From Heloderma charlesbogerti (lineage: Eukaryota > Chordata > Lepidosauria > Squamata > Helodermatidae): a DNA stretch of 64,000 nt. A program made the position numbers and the translations under genes. Within the stretch, counting starts at the first letter, position 1, and each line of letters opens with the position of its first letter. Shown here in pieces: positions 34,480-46,939 of the stretch. The stretch lies in NCBI GenBank assembly GCA_026122225.1, contig JANEZZ010001570.1, positions 2,232,001 through 2,296,000 of the forward strand. Direction: 5' to 3'. Under the pieces are notes generated by a model. That model saw only the letters and a program-made list of their open reading frames with translations. It made no database searches and had not been told where the DNA came from.

Positions 34480-35870
34480 GCTGACACGAGATCTGTTGTA
34501 AAGCAAAATGAAGTGATCTGAGAAGATTCTAATGCTTTACAAGAGTATTGGGTCTCTTGTGTAGTGTATGTTACAAAAGTGATAAAAGCTTTTTAAAACT
34601 CGGAGTCTGATAGCAGCAGAGATCTAAGGGAAAAGCAGTGGGATTCCTAAGAATAGCATTCCCTTGCTGTGAAGGACAGATTTCTTTCCCAACATTTAGG
34701 CCGTTGCACGCTCAAAAAAGTTATATTCAAGAAATGTGTAATTTTTACTTGGAGATTGTTTTTCCACAATGTGAAAGCTAGTTGACTGTTAGAAGCTTTT
34801 CCTAAAATAATCTCTTTAGCAAGCCTGAAGTTTTAAACTAGGTTCCTTGAGCAAATATGTTACATAACATAGATTTGTAATGAAACCTAGCCAAAGCATT
34901 CCAGTTAAGAACAGGTAATAGACAATAATAAGCTATTTACGTTATCTTCGTGGCTTGTGGGATTTGAACAGTTCTTTCAATAATCTTTCTTACAGAGAAA
35001 CCTGCTGAGGTTAATGGAAGGTAAGCAAGTATATTAAAAGACTGTCCATGAGTGGATATAATAAAACAGATTAATGGGTAAGCAGTGACCAAAAAATGTA
35101 GGTAGACATAAATAGAGGATTTCTATTATATATATCTTGCACAATACAGGGGTAGGCAGAAAGTAGATCTCCAGATTTTTGAACTCCAACTCTCAGTATT
35201 CCTGATCATTGGCTATGCTGGCAGGGGTTTCTAGAAGTTGAAGCCCCAAACATCTGGAGATCTACCATCTGCCCAGTCCTGAAGTAGAATATACTTTTAG
35301 AAATACTTTCAAATCTCCTTTCCCACAACCAAGACGATTGCACTGTCTTGCATTGTCTTTAGGAAAAACTGAAACCAAAATTACAGCCTCAATTGCTGGC
35401 TAGGTGACTATGTGATCAAATCAAAGTTTTCCAGTGGAAGAACAATATAATTAAAAATGTAGGTGTTTTCAGAGTGAGAGTACATCATCTGGTTTTATTT
35501 AATGTTTTATGTTGAGTTGCTGGGTAAATCCAGCAGCAAGAGTTAAGGTGTGTTCAGGCTGGCACTTATCTCATTTGATTCCTTGTCCGGATATTCATCT
35601 TTGCATATTTCCCAAATGCTCTTCCTTGTCCTGGAGTTGAACATTCTGTGCATGTGTGTGTGTGGGCAGAAATCTTAAAACAATCTATTTGCATAGTAAA
35701 ATTTAACCTGTATTGAATTTTTGTATCCAATATATACCAAATCCTGGGTGGAACAATGAGACAGGTCTTTGAGCTTTACTAAAATAAGGTTTCTAGGGTG
35801 AATAACTATGCCAGCACAATAGCACAATCAATGCAAACAGCAAAATTTGAATTGTTTGATACAAGACTTA
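34480..35870. other. Intergenic sequence, no gene
   Basis: A hAT-like MITE lies at about 35,150-35,282 (CAGGGGTAGGCAGAAAGTAG ... GGAGATCTACCATCTGCCC). The rest is AT-rich without recognised features. Confidence 0.45.
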
Positions 35871-35874
35871 TAAA

Positions 35875-35875
35875 T

Positions 35876-35942
<67 letters not shown>

Positions 35943-35973
35943 CTGTATATGTATATGTATATATATATATATA
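35875..35973. repeat. Compound microsatellite (CT)n(AT)n(GT)n(AT)n
   Basis: Uninterrupted dinucleotide runs change composition four times in about 100 bp. Confidence 0.9.
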
Positions 35974-35999
35974 TGTATATGTCTTTGGGTTTCCCCTTT

Positions 36000-36300
36000 G
36001 GGTTTAATTCAGAGACTACAGACCTCCCTCATTCCTGAGGCTGGACAGCTTTATGGCCAGCTCTTTGTCTACTGTTTCTGATAATGGAGACCAGGCTTTT
36101 CTACCATTCTGTCGAAATTTTAAAACTTACCTGTTTACTCAGTCAAACCTATGAATGAGATAATAGCAGAAGCAATGTATTTTCACTCCCAAATCTTCCA
36201 AAGAAATGTTTAAATCTTAATACCATAAAGTTATGTTTTGTATATAGTTAGAATTAGTGTGTGTGTGTGGGGGGGGGGGTTTAATAAAAGATATTTTATT
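36000..36300 (+). mobile_element. LINE 3'-end fragment, diverged
   Basis: It includes a FVPFCRNFKTYLFTQSNL-like translation (ACCAGGCTTTTCTACCATTC...TTACCTGTTTACTCAGTC), typical of the LINE C-terminus, followed by an AT-rich tail. Confidence 0.4.
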
Positions 36301-36521
36301 AGGGCTTATTTCTTTCAGCCTCTGTAATACTTATGTGGGCATTCTTCTCTTTTCTGATTATTTGTGAAATTTATTTATTATCTTAAAGACCTTAATACGT
36401 TAATTCTTGGGTTTATTTTATTAATCCTATGATATTTTCAGTTTTATTTGGTTAATGTGTTGCCTGGTTAAACATACTCAGTCATTTTATTCTACATACA
36501 TGAGAGAATAAAAATCAATTA

Positions 36522-36602
36522 GGGAGCAACCCTAGGGCCACTAGTCAGTGGCTAGATGGCCATAGGATACGTCGGTTTCCTGAGAATCGACCCCCTCCCC
36601 CC
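36522..36602. repeat. Truncated Harbinger-like MITE
   Basis: It starts GGGAGCAACCCTAGGGCCAC and retains GGCTAGATGGCCATAGGATA before breaking off. Confidence 0.6.
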
Positions 36603-39600
36603 ATAGGAGTGTGTTTTATTTCTGGAAAGGGGATTTCATTTCTGTTTTGAATCAAAGCAATGCACCAGCGAAAAATACCCCCTTGTGAAGCATCACCTTT
36701 AATAGAAACCTGTGAATGTTAAATATTAAGAGATTCTGCAAGCAAACAGATGCCATTACTTTGTCTGTACTCCTGTGTAGCTTGGCCAAGCGGTTTAACA
36801 TGTCACAATTTGCATGGAGTGAGGAGAGCATGGATCATTTCTTCTGTTCTCAATATAAGTTATAACATCTGAAGCTGCTCTGTACATCTGATTCATATGG
36901 GCATTTATCCATTTCTTCTATAGTAACATAAAATTTGCTGTTGCCTGTCTTACTACCATGATGCTGCTAGCTGAATCAACCAGAAAGGCTAGTACTGGTG
37001 CCAAAACTATGAATCAGGTCTAGGGATTTCCCTATAGCCTGGAACCTGGGTAGGTTCATGAAAGCTCAATTGGCCTCTCTGTAATGGTCCCGTTGAGCTC
37101 TTAATCCTTTTAAAATCAGAGTAACTTACAAGGAGCATTTCGGGAAAAACACCCCACTTCTGCCATGGAATTATGTCCAGTAGCAGGCACAAACCACAGT
37201 GCTGTGCCAGAACTGACACCAGCACTGTCAGGATTAGCCTCTGTGTTTGCTCCCAGGGTAAGGGCATTTCATATATCAGTATGACTGGCGGCAGGCCAAC
37301 AGCTTGGTAGAACAGGGCAGCATCTGAATAAGAAGGCCATTTCAGCCAGATGCTGAGGGTCAAGGAAATTAGAGTGGAGAAGAATATCCCTGAGAACAAC
37401 AGGGACAATCCTCAGAGTCTGGCTATTTCCAGAATTTAAGCCCTGTCCCACCTCTAGAATTTCTACCGTGGACTGGACGGCAGAATGCAGAGACAGCCTT
37501 CTCAAGGTAGGGGTGATTCCCTTTGCAGAAGCTAGATGGTTTCCCACTCTTTGAGAGTGTCAGTATGACAAGACTGAGGGAACACTGAGCATTACCTGCA
37601 TATTTGTGGAAATCCGGTAAGAAATGAAGCCTCCTTGGGTATGAGAAATCAGCCTGAGATTTTGAAGAACTAAGTTTTACATCAGGAACCTACAACTAGG
37701 GTTTAAATGTACTATGCATCTTGAGTAGCATTCTGCTACTCTCCTTCAGGAAGCAAAATGTCTTGGGCTGGCCCTGATCAAGCATTGTGTACGTGTTTTT
37801 CAGTACAATATGGAGACTTTGTAAGTATTTGATTTGTTTGGGCCCATAAGCCGTAACAAAACCAAAGAAGTTGTTTCCATTTTAATTTAGTTTGCATGCA
37901 GTTATCCTTGGTTTCTTAGACTTTTTGATAGCCACTTATTGACTCCTTTGGAAAGTTGTGTAGATTAAATGCATAAAGGAAAGCAATAGCAATTTTCAAA
38001 TAACCCGACTACCTTATTTGAATGCAATTCTTGGGGGGCAAGGTTGGTATTAACATGCAATTTTCTGCATGATTTAATAAATGCCGAAACAACTATATCA
38101 AATAAGTAATATTTTTCAATAGTAATACTTCTTATGTGAAGAACGTATTCTTCTCATAATCTTCTATGTATATCATTTATTTATTAGGCTGCTTATTTTA
38201 ATTTATATCTCAGCCTGTCCCTAATGTTCTAGGCAGTGAGTTTACACAATGTATAGTATTTCATGTTGAAAAGAAACAAGATAAAGAACAAAGACATGGA
38301 ATTAACCCCCAAACATTCCAAAAACAACCACAAAATAGCCAGGGACCTTTTGCAACCATCCACAGAACAACTGCTCGTCGTCCTTGTTGGAAAGGACGAG
38401 TCACAAGTTACCAGCAGCTGTTAGTCCTCTGGCTGTTGGCTGTCTTTTCCATGTTTTTTATTCAGGCTTAGCAAATTAACTGTGCACAGTCCTCTTAAAA
38501 GCAACACTGCCTTCAGACTCTCCCTTCTTCCTCTTTCCTTAGGGCTCATCCAGACAGGGGTTTAAAGGTGCGATCAGCTTGTCTTGTTTGCAGGAATTTT
38601 TCGGCTGCCCACATGACATCATTAGTCTCCTGCAATGTGTCATATCATCTCGTGTTTCCCCCCACTTCTCCCGTGTTTTCTCACACTGAGGAAAATTCAT
38701 TATTTATTTTCTGGTGCAGCATGATATACACACACACGCACACATACACACAGTGGTGTGGCTGCCTGATTTTGGGAGCTTGTGGAGTTTTGGAGGTGTG
38801 CAGCTGTGTGATGTGTAAGGTGATGTTACCGGGGGCATGTTTTGATGGCTTCAGGCTGGTGAGAAAGCCCCATTTCTCCCTCACTTTGGAAGGCAGTTGA
38901 ACCTCTCCCCACTGCTGCTGCTCTTCCCTTCATTCCTCCATCCCCAACACACACAATGAGCTGCTGTTTCAGCAACAAAATAAAGGGTGCTATGTGTGTG
39001 GGGCAACTAGTAATATTTGTTACTAATTGTGGGGGATCTTCTCCAGAATTGTGCAGTTGCACAATTCTGAAAGTCTGAAGATTCACTGCTGCATGTTTAC
39101 TTCTGTGTAAGCACATGCTGTCTCAATTCGGATTGGGACCATGGTGTTAGGGGTGGGGGGGAGGTTTAAACCCTTTTTTCCCCATCACCAGTTTCTCCCC
39201 TGAGATTCTTTTATTCTCCACCTCTCCTTGAGGGTTTAAAAAAGAAAATGACTAAAATAGATACTTCTTTCTTTTTTTAACCCCCCGCCCCGCCCGCCCC
39301 ACCCAGGGTTAAAAATACATCACACAAGCTAACACTATTGGCATTGCGCTAGAAGTCCCATACAGTAGTGCAACATAATTTGCATCATTGGATACTGCCC
39401 TTTGTGAATAAATCAGCCAACTCCAGTGTGAAGCCTGACTTCAATAGTCAACATTCAATACACACAACACATCACCTCTGCTGATAGAGTTCTTGTTGGG
39501 AAACAATCCACACTTGATCCCATAATCTGTACCCATTTATACTCTGTAGTCTGCTTCCTGGTTTGTTTCTATGTTGCTTGCATGAGACCTTCTAGCTCTT

Positions 39601-40286
39601 TAATGATTTATTTTGTAGGATTAGTCTGGACAGAGGCTGGAAGGTGAATTTGCAAGGTTGGAAAGGTAATAGGTTTTCTCATTTCTTGCCTACCAAAATT
39701 CAGCAATAGAGAAGACTGTAGCTAGTTTTATAGTATTCCGAAGCAAAAAAAAAGCAAAGGGCAAAACTGTTTTTCTCCACTCAGACATTTTTATATAGAG
39801 ACACTTTAAGTAATTCCAAAACTCAGCATAAAAGCTATGCTCCTGGCTTTGCTTCATTTGCTTGGGCTCTGACCCAGAGAGTTCTGCCCCAGGTCCTATG
39901 TAGGCATGTGCATTTTTAAACCACTGGAAACCTTTTAGATGGCTACAAATGTGCAAATTCTGGGATTGGTTTGCAAAAACGTTTTCAACACTCAGTCCTA
40001 TAATTCTCGGCAAAGACCACGTGTATGTCATGGCAGCGTGGCAGAAAATGCATGAATTTTGATTGCATGAAAATGGGAGGAAAAGATGAAATATAACTTC
40101 ACAAGTATCCTGATCTATTTCCAAATTTACTCATGATTTGTGATAGTACGTTTGCTTCCAGCAATGTCTGTTGGGGTTGGGGCTGCTGCTGTTGTTTTTG
40201 TTGGATTTATATGGCTACCCATCCACACACATTCCCTGAGTGGTTCACAAAGCCAAAAATCCATGTGTTAAAACAGATTGGATAGT
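36603..40286. other. Intergenic sequence, no recognised gene
   Basis: Minus LINE-tail remnants lie near 38,170-38,260 and 40,195-40,250. Reading frames at 37,007-37,408 and 39,690-40,124 (minus) have no recognisable family or splice context. A C-rich stretch lies at 39,282-39,304. Confidence 0.4.
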
Positions 40287-40294
40287 GACATACC

Positions 40295-40587
40295 TAGGGA
40301 TGTTAGAGAAATCTGCAATGGATTCAAATGAGATCAGATTCCTGTGAATCTGACCTGTGGATTCCACAGTGGAATGGCTTTTCCCGAGTCTCGCAGATCT
40401 TTTTTTGGGGGGGGGGGGATTTGTGTAAATGTGCACTTGTGCATATTACCACAAGTGCGCATTTGCAAATGAATGAAATTGTCATACAAAAAATTCCAAT
40501 TCCATCAACGTATGGATGATGGAACGAAAGACGCCTAGAAATCCACGAAACAGATGGAATGGAGTTAATAAAATCTGTACTTCCCTA
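40295..40587. mobile_element. Third hAT-like nonautonomous element
   Basis: It begins TAGGGATGTTAGAGAAATC and ends TCTGTACTTCCCTA. The flanks GACATACC (40,287-40,294) and GATATACC (40,588-40,595) match at 7 of 8 bases. A poly-G tract and GCACTTGTG/CACAAGTGC palindrome are inside. Confidence 0.78.
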
Positions 40588-40775
40588 GATATACCCCAGT
40601 GAGTGGTGCACCACCACACAATGAACTCTCACGCTGTGAATGGACAAAAACTCCTAGAGGCAACAACAGCAACCACTGGCTCCAGGTAACATATAAAACT
40701 GCCCAAGTCAGCTACACCCATGCAATTATCAGAACATGTAGTTTAGCCCTTCTTCTCTGGTTCAGGATAGTTACT

Positions 40776-42474
40776 CCTAGGGCCCATCGACATGGAGATG
40801 GTTTCTGAGGTGATTCCTTTTAAATCCGGGTTTTTGTGAAATCGGGTTCGCTTCTCCCATGGCAAATGAAGCCAGTAAAACAGTGTATACAGTTTTTTAG
40901 AAAACGCTTTCATGGGGCAAACAGCTCCTGCAGCCGCATGAGTTGGGGGTTGGATGGGCAGAGTCCCGTGAGTAGAACTGAACGTCATCAACTGCATAGG
41001 TGCAGGGCAGCAAATGAGTGGAGGCTTGCTTCCTGCCCCACCCCCAGTGAAGTGCAATGGATGACAAGTTACTTCTGAGTAGACATGCCTTAGCCGGCAC
41101 CTCTCCTCTGTGCCTACCCTTTCTCGGTGGGAGTAGGGGTCATTTGGGGGCAATTATCTTTTAAAATCAGTAAGGCTGTGCATAGCTTTGCTCTTCTGTA
41201 AGTGTGGAGTTTTACCATAACAGGCTTCATGTGCTCAATGAAGTGCAGTTGAAGGCACTGAGTTACTTCTGAGTAGGCATGGTTATCTAGTTATCTAAAG
41301 GCACCCTTTCTCAGCAGCAGGCATGAGGATCTCTTGACAGTGAAGGGAGGAAACAGGTGCCACCAATGTCTTCCCGAACTCGCGCAGCCTCCCCCACCCA
41401 TCCCACCCATTCTGGCTAGTATTTCCTCTCACTAAAGGAGGCAGGTTGGAGCCAAGGGATGATGAGGATGAGGGGGAACAAGGAGAGCTCTCCCCCACCC
41501 TCACCACCCAGTCGACTCTCCAGAATCAATAGCTGCCTGTTTGGGAGAGGGTGGGCAGGGGGGAGAAAGCTGATGGCTGTGCTCTTCCAAAGCAGCTGCC
41601 ACCACCACCACCACCACAGAAAAGCGGGCAGATGAGGAGAGGCGGTGGGTGACTTCTGTGCACATACGCTGGTCTGAAAATTTAAATTCTCCTGACCCCT
41701 CTCTGCTCCCATACTCAGCAAAGTGCTGTTGAAGGCAATGAGATACTTCTGAGTAGCCATGTTTAGCCTCATGTCCACCCTCTCATGAGGCAACTTTCCC
41801 TTCCACCAATTAGCACCACTACCTCCTGCCCACTGGCCTGCACTACAGCCCTTCGTACCTTTGCTCTTACAAAAGAGTGAACAATTTTAAAAACTGGCTT
41901 GCCCCCTGCCCTGCTCCTCGCGTGCGTGCTGAATGAAGTGCAATGGAAGGTGAAGAGTTAGTTCCGAGTAGACATGTTTAGCCAACATCCCCGCTTCTGC
42001 CCAACCTTTTTAAGCAGGACGAAGGCTTCTTTGGAGGCAAACACCTTTTAAACTCATTATACCTATGTGCACATTTGCTGGTCCAGAAACTGCAAAAAGA
42101 GCAGGCAAAGGAATTCTCCCAACCCCTCTGCTCAGACTGGGTAAAGTGCATTGCAGGGAAGGAGTTACTTCCACGTAGACATGTTTGGGCAATCCTCTCC
42201 TCATGTCCCCCCTTTCATGTCCCTCCACTTTCCCTTCTGCCAATCAGCACTGGTTGCCCCCAGCCCACACTGAAGGCAGTTCAGGGCACACAGACTCCCA
42301 AACTAGACTGAAACCACTGCAACGGGAAAAATCCACCACAAAATAAGTTTATAATATATCAGTTTTTAAGGCATGAAAACCACACTTGCTATGGAAAGGG
42401 GCATGCGTCATCTGCCATGATCATTTTGGGGTGCAATAGGACCAGAGTAAATGCCCCATGTAGATGGGCCCCTA
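40776..42474. mobile_element. TIR element with about 200-bp internal repeats
   Basis: The ends CTAGGGCCCATCGACATGG and CCCCATGTAGATGGGCCCCTAG are inverted. Inside, a motif like AAGTGCAATGGAAGGTGAAG followed by ACTTCTGAGTAGACATGTTT occurs five times (about 41,051, 41,238, 41,720, 41,937, 42,133). Three intervals are about 190-220 bp. No transposase is visible, so it is a nonautonomous DNA element of about 1.7 kb. Exact ends and TSD are not certain. Confidence 0.65.
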
Positions 42475-45180
42475 GTGTAGACTGTGGAATATTTTATTTG
42501 TCCAATCTGATGGGTATAATACTTGCATTTCATAGATATTGTTGGTAACTCCTTAAACCAATTAGTTTGTCATGGTACTTTCTGTATTTGCATGTTGAAA
42601 ACCTCCCCTTTGAATACTGATTGTTTACGTAATAACATTTCACATACTGTACAAGAAAGCAGGGGGAGAATTTCTGAAACGTTTTTGTGGCATGTTGAAT
42701 TAAAGAAATATCATAAAGATCAGCCAGTTATTCATGCTTTGAAAATGTGTTAGGAGGTGAGAATGGATTTGAAGTTTCTTCAAAACAAACTGGGCTACAT
42801 CTGCTATGTGTTTCTGGAATGATGAAGTGATGACAAGCAGCTAATATGTGAGAAGACTGAGCTTACTATTTCCTCTGCCTGTGAAAGTATATGTACAAGA
42901 TTACAACTGCTCATGAAGTGTCACTTGATTGTGTAGAAGACCAGAGGGAAGGTTGCAAACAGTAAAGAGATCATCGTAAAGGGAAGGGGAATATGGGGTG
43001 TGGTGTGACAAAGCCAATCTCTAGACATTGTGAGGCAGAAAAAAAAGTTTTGTATGAGTGGCATGTTATGGACAGTTAATACAGTTTCATTTGCAGCACT
43101 CTTGAACACATTGCATTTCCTGTGTAGCATCTGCTGTCTTTTGTGTTATAATTGAGTCAAGTGTAATCTCTGTCAATAGGGGCATTCAGAGAAGAGAAAC
43201 CAATGCTGGATTGAGCAATGGGATTGGACTGAAGTGGGATTTATTATCTTTGAGGCATATTAAATAGGGTGAAATAACCTCAATGCATGTCACTTTGTCC
43301 CTGTGGCTATTATCTGTCTGGGATATTTATTTAGTTAAAGTATTTCTGGGTCACTTTCCAGGGCCATGCCCTGGCAAAGCAGCATACATAACAGTAAATG
43401 ATAACAGAGACACATTAGACAAACCAAATTTGCAGTCACAGTTATTTGGAAGCAGTTTTAAGTCACTAAAAACAGTCACACTCTTAAAAGAAGGCAGCAC
43501 TGAAGCCCTGTTTGAAGAGCCTGAACTGAAGAGCTCAAGGGCAATTTATGTGGAAGGGAATTCCAGAGCCGGGGGACTACCATCAATTAGGCCCTCTCTC
43601 TTGTGCCATACAACTTGGTAAATCTTACTAGCAGTTACATGAGTAAGGCCTCCAATGCGGATCTTAATGTGGTCTGACCGTGCCAAATAGGGATTGATAT
43701 GCTTATCAGTGTGCTAACAATTAAACTGTAGACTTTGTGAGGCATAAGGATGCAGCATTTCCATTTATTGCTATCTGACTAACTGGGCATTTTGTGATGT
43801 GATTGATTTCCAATATATATAAGGCCTATTCAGTAACTCCTTCAACACATACAGTAAATGCCTGCTGGCTCTGGCCCTCACATCGCCATGCCCCACTCGC
43901 CTTGCTCATTAGCCAGAAGGTGTAAAATGAACATAGGTGCTCCTATAGCTGTTCACAAAAAGGAGCTCCCCATGAGTTGAATGGTAGCCAGGGTTCACAG
44001 GGATGCAGTGCTGGCACTTTTTGATTGGCAGGGATGTTGGCGTCATCTGCCACCTCCCTCACAATTCCCTGTCCCCTCTGAGCTTAGCTGCAATCCTCAC
44101 CGTAGCTCGGGGGATATTAATTTTCCCAGCTCCCTGTTGAAATGCAAAGTCTTGGCTGGGCAATTCGGACCCATTAGCTTTACAAAAAACTTGCTTCTGG
44201 TAGAGATTAAAATGGCTAGAACTAGTTTGTAGATAATGGATCAACACAGCTTCCTGCACTTTGGGACTCTCCTTGGAGTTGCGGCGCAGCTGATAAATGC
44301 CTGCACTTCAAAATGTACCACTACAGCACTGATCCTCAGCAGGTTTCAATCATTAGCTGAGATGTTCACTATTAATGCTTTGCTTGCTTGCTTAGTCTTC
44401 ATTTTGCTTAACTTGTCTATTATTTTTAATTAGATGGGTAAACCCTTTACCTCGAGGCAGACACAATGATGACTACTATGCTTCTCGAACATTATTTTCT
44501 GTCGTCAAGTGTGCTTGTTGGTTTGCTTTTAAAGAGTGTCATACAGCACCACCCAGCCTGTGTTCTTTAGAAGACTTGGTTGCTGTTGAGTGCTATGGCT
44601 TTGTGTCCCAGAGAATGTGAGGGGGGTGGGGAACAGATGAAATTATAGCTTTTTGCCAAGTTAGCATCCTTTGAAAAGACGGCTCACAATTGTTATGACT
44701 TTTCTTCAGGCACAAGAACGCACACCCAAACTATGCAAAGGCAGTTATTTGTTCATTGATAATATTTGTAAACTGCTTAATATAATAAAATATCTAAGCA
44801 GTTTACATATAAATGCATTTAAAAATCACAGTTTAAAACACACTATTAATAAACAGTTACAAGTACAGCAATAAAAGCCAGAGAAAGCCTGTGCAAATTA
44901 CGTCTTCAGAGACTTTTAAAACACACCACATTTTCTGTTTCCTGAACTGCATAGTGGAGGTGTGTGCAGGATAGGCACAGGGAGGCATAGTCAGGCACCT
45001 GCTGAGGGCCCACACCCCAGAGCGGCCCACTGACAAGCGCCCCCTGAAGTTGCGCCTCCTCTTCCCTGCTGCAACTTTCTTGTTCACATGCCTGTTGCTC
45101 TGGCCCACTCCTGCCTAAGGAGCCTCAAAAATCTGGAACCAGCACTGGGTGGGTGCCACTATTGAGAAGGCCCACTTTCT
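42475..45180. other. Intergenic sequence with minor repeats
   Basis: An antisense LINE remnant lies at about 43,440-43,620 (GGGAATTCCAGAGCCGGGGG). A LINE tail lies at about 44,740-44,870. A dispersed repeat at about 44,940-45,160 (GGCACCTGCTGAGGGCCCAC) is shared with 48,790-49,140. No exon is recognised. Confidence 0.45.
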
Positions 45181-45234
45181 AGAAGTTACATGGTGACATT
45201 CTGTTGTTCATGGCCAACAAGGCCTCCTCTGAAG

Positions 45235-45391
45235 TAGGGCTGTGCGCAAATGGCCTCTCAAGATTCTCCAGCCCGTTTGTGGGCAGAGAAATTGGGGGGA
45301 CAATTTTGCTGAATTTCTCCTAGGGGAGGAGAAATTCTCCAACATTTTCTCACAGATAGGGTTCACTATTGGCCGGGGTTGTAGCACAGGT

Positions 45392-45435
<44 letters not shown>

Positions 45436-45935
45436 TTTTCCTAAAGGTTTTTGGTTTATTGTACTCCTGCAAGTGGGAACAGCATCAGCTTTGTTGGGGC
45501 TTCCACTTTTCTGAGGCAGAATTTTGAATTGCTTTTGGTTTTTGACCTTACCTAATCCCTGAGAGTTGGCCAAGGGTGCTGTGTCTCTCTCTATTACACA
45601 TCTTTCCATTGCTCAGCAGCCTCCCAAGCCACCTGGTGTTCCTGAACTGAAAAAGCCCCATGGGAGGAATTGTGATGATCCTCATGATGGCTTTAACTGA
45701 AATGCGGGAAGCTGAGGAGGCTACAGGCTGCCACAGAGATTATTGTACAATGGAACTCTGTACACTCCTCAGCCACCTCATAAGTAAAGCAAGCACAAGA
45801 ATTCCAAACCCAACCCATGAGAATTTCTCCGAAATTTCTTCTCTTTTGAATTTCTTTTCGAAAGTAATTTCTTTTCTATCAAATGGAATGAGAATAGTCA
45901 GAAAAAAATGTGGGAGAAATTTCAGCACAGCAATA
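45235..45935 (-). mobile_element. Second hAT-like family, copy B, with perfect 8-bp TSD
   Basis: It begins TAGGGCTGTGCGCAAATGG and ends TTTCAGCACAGCAATA. CTCTGAAG flanks it perfectly (45,227-45,234 and 45,936-45,943). It is inverted relative to copy A at 21.8 kb. A (TTTC)n microsatellite at about 45,391-45,434 has expanded inside it. Confidence 0.88.
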
Positions 45936-45959
45936 CTCTGAAGATCTCAAAGGTCAGCT

Positions 45960-46230
45960 GAGTATATATAGGGGAAGATGGTCTGCTAGGCATCCCAGTC
46001 CCAAGTTATTTAGCACTTTGTATGTCAACAGCATAATCTTGAACAAGACTCAGTAGTTAATAGGCAGCCAGTGGAGGTCTTTTAAAACAGGTATACTGTG
46101 TACATCTAATGTGTACAAAAGTGCTGCACTGGGCACTCTTGCCGTTGCATTCTTCACTAGCTGCACTTCTGAGCCAGGTGCAAGGGCAGCCCCACGTAGA
46201 GTGCTTTTCAGTAATCAAGTGAGATTACCA
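45960..46230 (-). mobile_element. LINE remnant (antisense)
   Basis: The text TTTAGCACTTTGTATGTCAA...GGCAGCCAGTGGAGGTCTTT is the complement of the C-terminal LINE coding region, also seen at 54,290-54,350 (GGGCTTTAAATGTTAATACC...GGCAGCCAGTGCAGC). Confidence 0.65.
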
Positions 46231-46357
46231 GCTGGCATGAACCATCAGCTATGTTACATTCATCACTTCAAGCACCATCAGAAATGCACTTCACACATTA
46301 TCCATGTGTCATGCAACCCCCTGGCTTCACTCCAACATCTACACATTACATATAGAC

Positions 46358-46933
46358 TGTCAGGTTTCCCTTTGCCCCCACTGCTCTTCAAATGCTGAAT
46401 TAAACACAGACAAGAGGCTTCCATCTACAGCTTTTAATTCCGTTACCACAAAGGGTCATACAGATGCAAATTCTCAGTGACTCTCAGTCTGCAAGGAAAT
46501 GCCTTCAGGGGGTTCAAAAGGTAGCTGCGAAAGTTGCCCAAGTTGCCCACCATTTGAAAGAAAGGCAGGCTCACTAGCCTAACTTAAGAGGTGGGGGGAG
46601 GTCTCTCTCGTGAGGCTTCTAAGCACTGCTGTTCACGCAGGGCCAATTGGGAAGACCTTCTAAGTTCTGCCCCTGCCATCTCCCTCCTGGCTCTGCGTCT
46701 GTGCCTTGCATCTGTTAATTCAGACTCGCCAAACACCGCCTTTCCCTGTTCGCTGCCTCTCATGGGGGTGGGGGGGTGATGGGAGACCTTCCTCCAGCTG
46801 GACCTTTGAAACCTGAGGAGCCTGCCTATCCATATCTGGACTAGCCTGGGAACATACCTCCCCCATGTCTGGTGGTTCCTGTTCAGAATCTGAACTGCTC
46901 TCCCACTCCCTGTGCTTAGAAGCACCCCTGACA
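46358..46933 (-). mobile_element. Solo LTR, copy B (same family as 19.0 kb)
   Basis: The plus strand runs from TGTCAGGTTTCCC to AGCACCCCTGACA. The 5-bp duplication TAGAC is perfect (46,353-46,357 and 46,934-46,938). Read on the minus strand, it shares GAGCAGTTCNGATTCTGA, an Arg-rich coding-like stretch and the CTTGTCTGTGT/CGTCTGTGTCT region with the LTR at 19,035. No internal region is present. Confidence 0.85.
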
Positions 46934-46939
46934 TAGACA

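Noticed and set aside
37007..37408. 133-residue minus-strand frame
   Set aside because: No recognisable domain, no splice context; hydrophobic composition alone is not evidence.
39690..40124. 144-residue minus-strand frame
   Set aside because: No recognised motif; AT-rich sequence with ordinary chance frame length.
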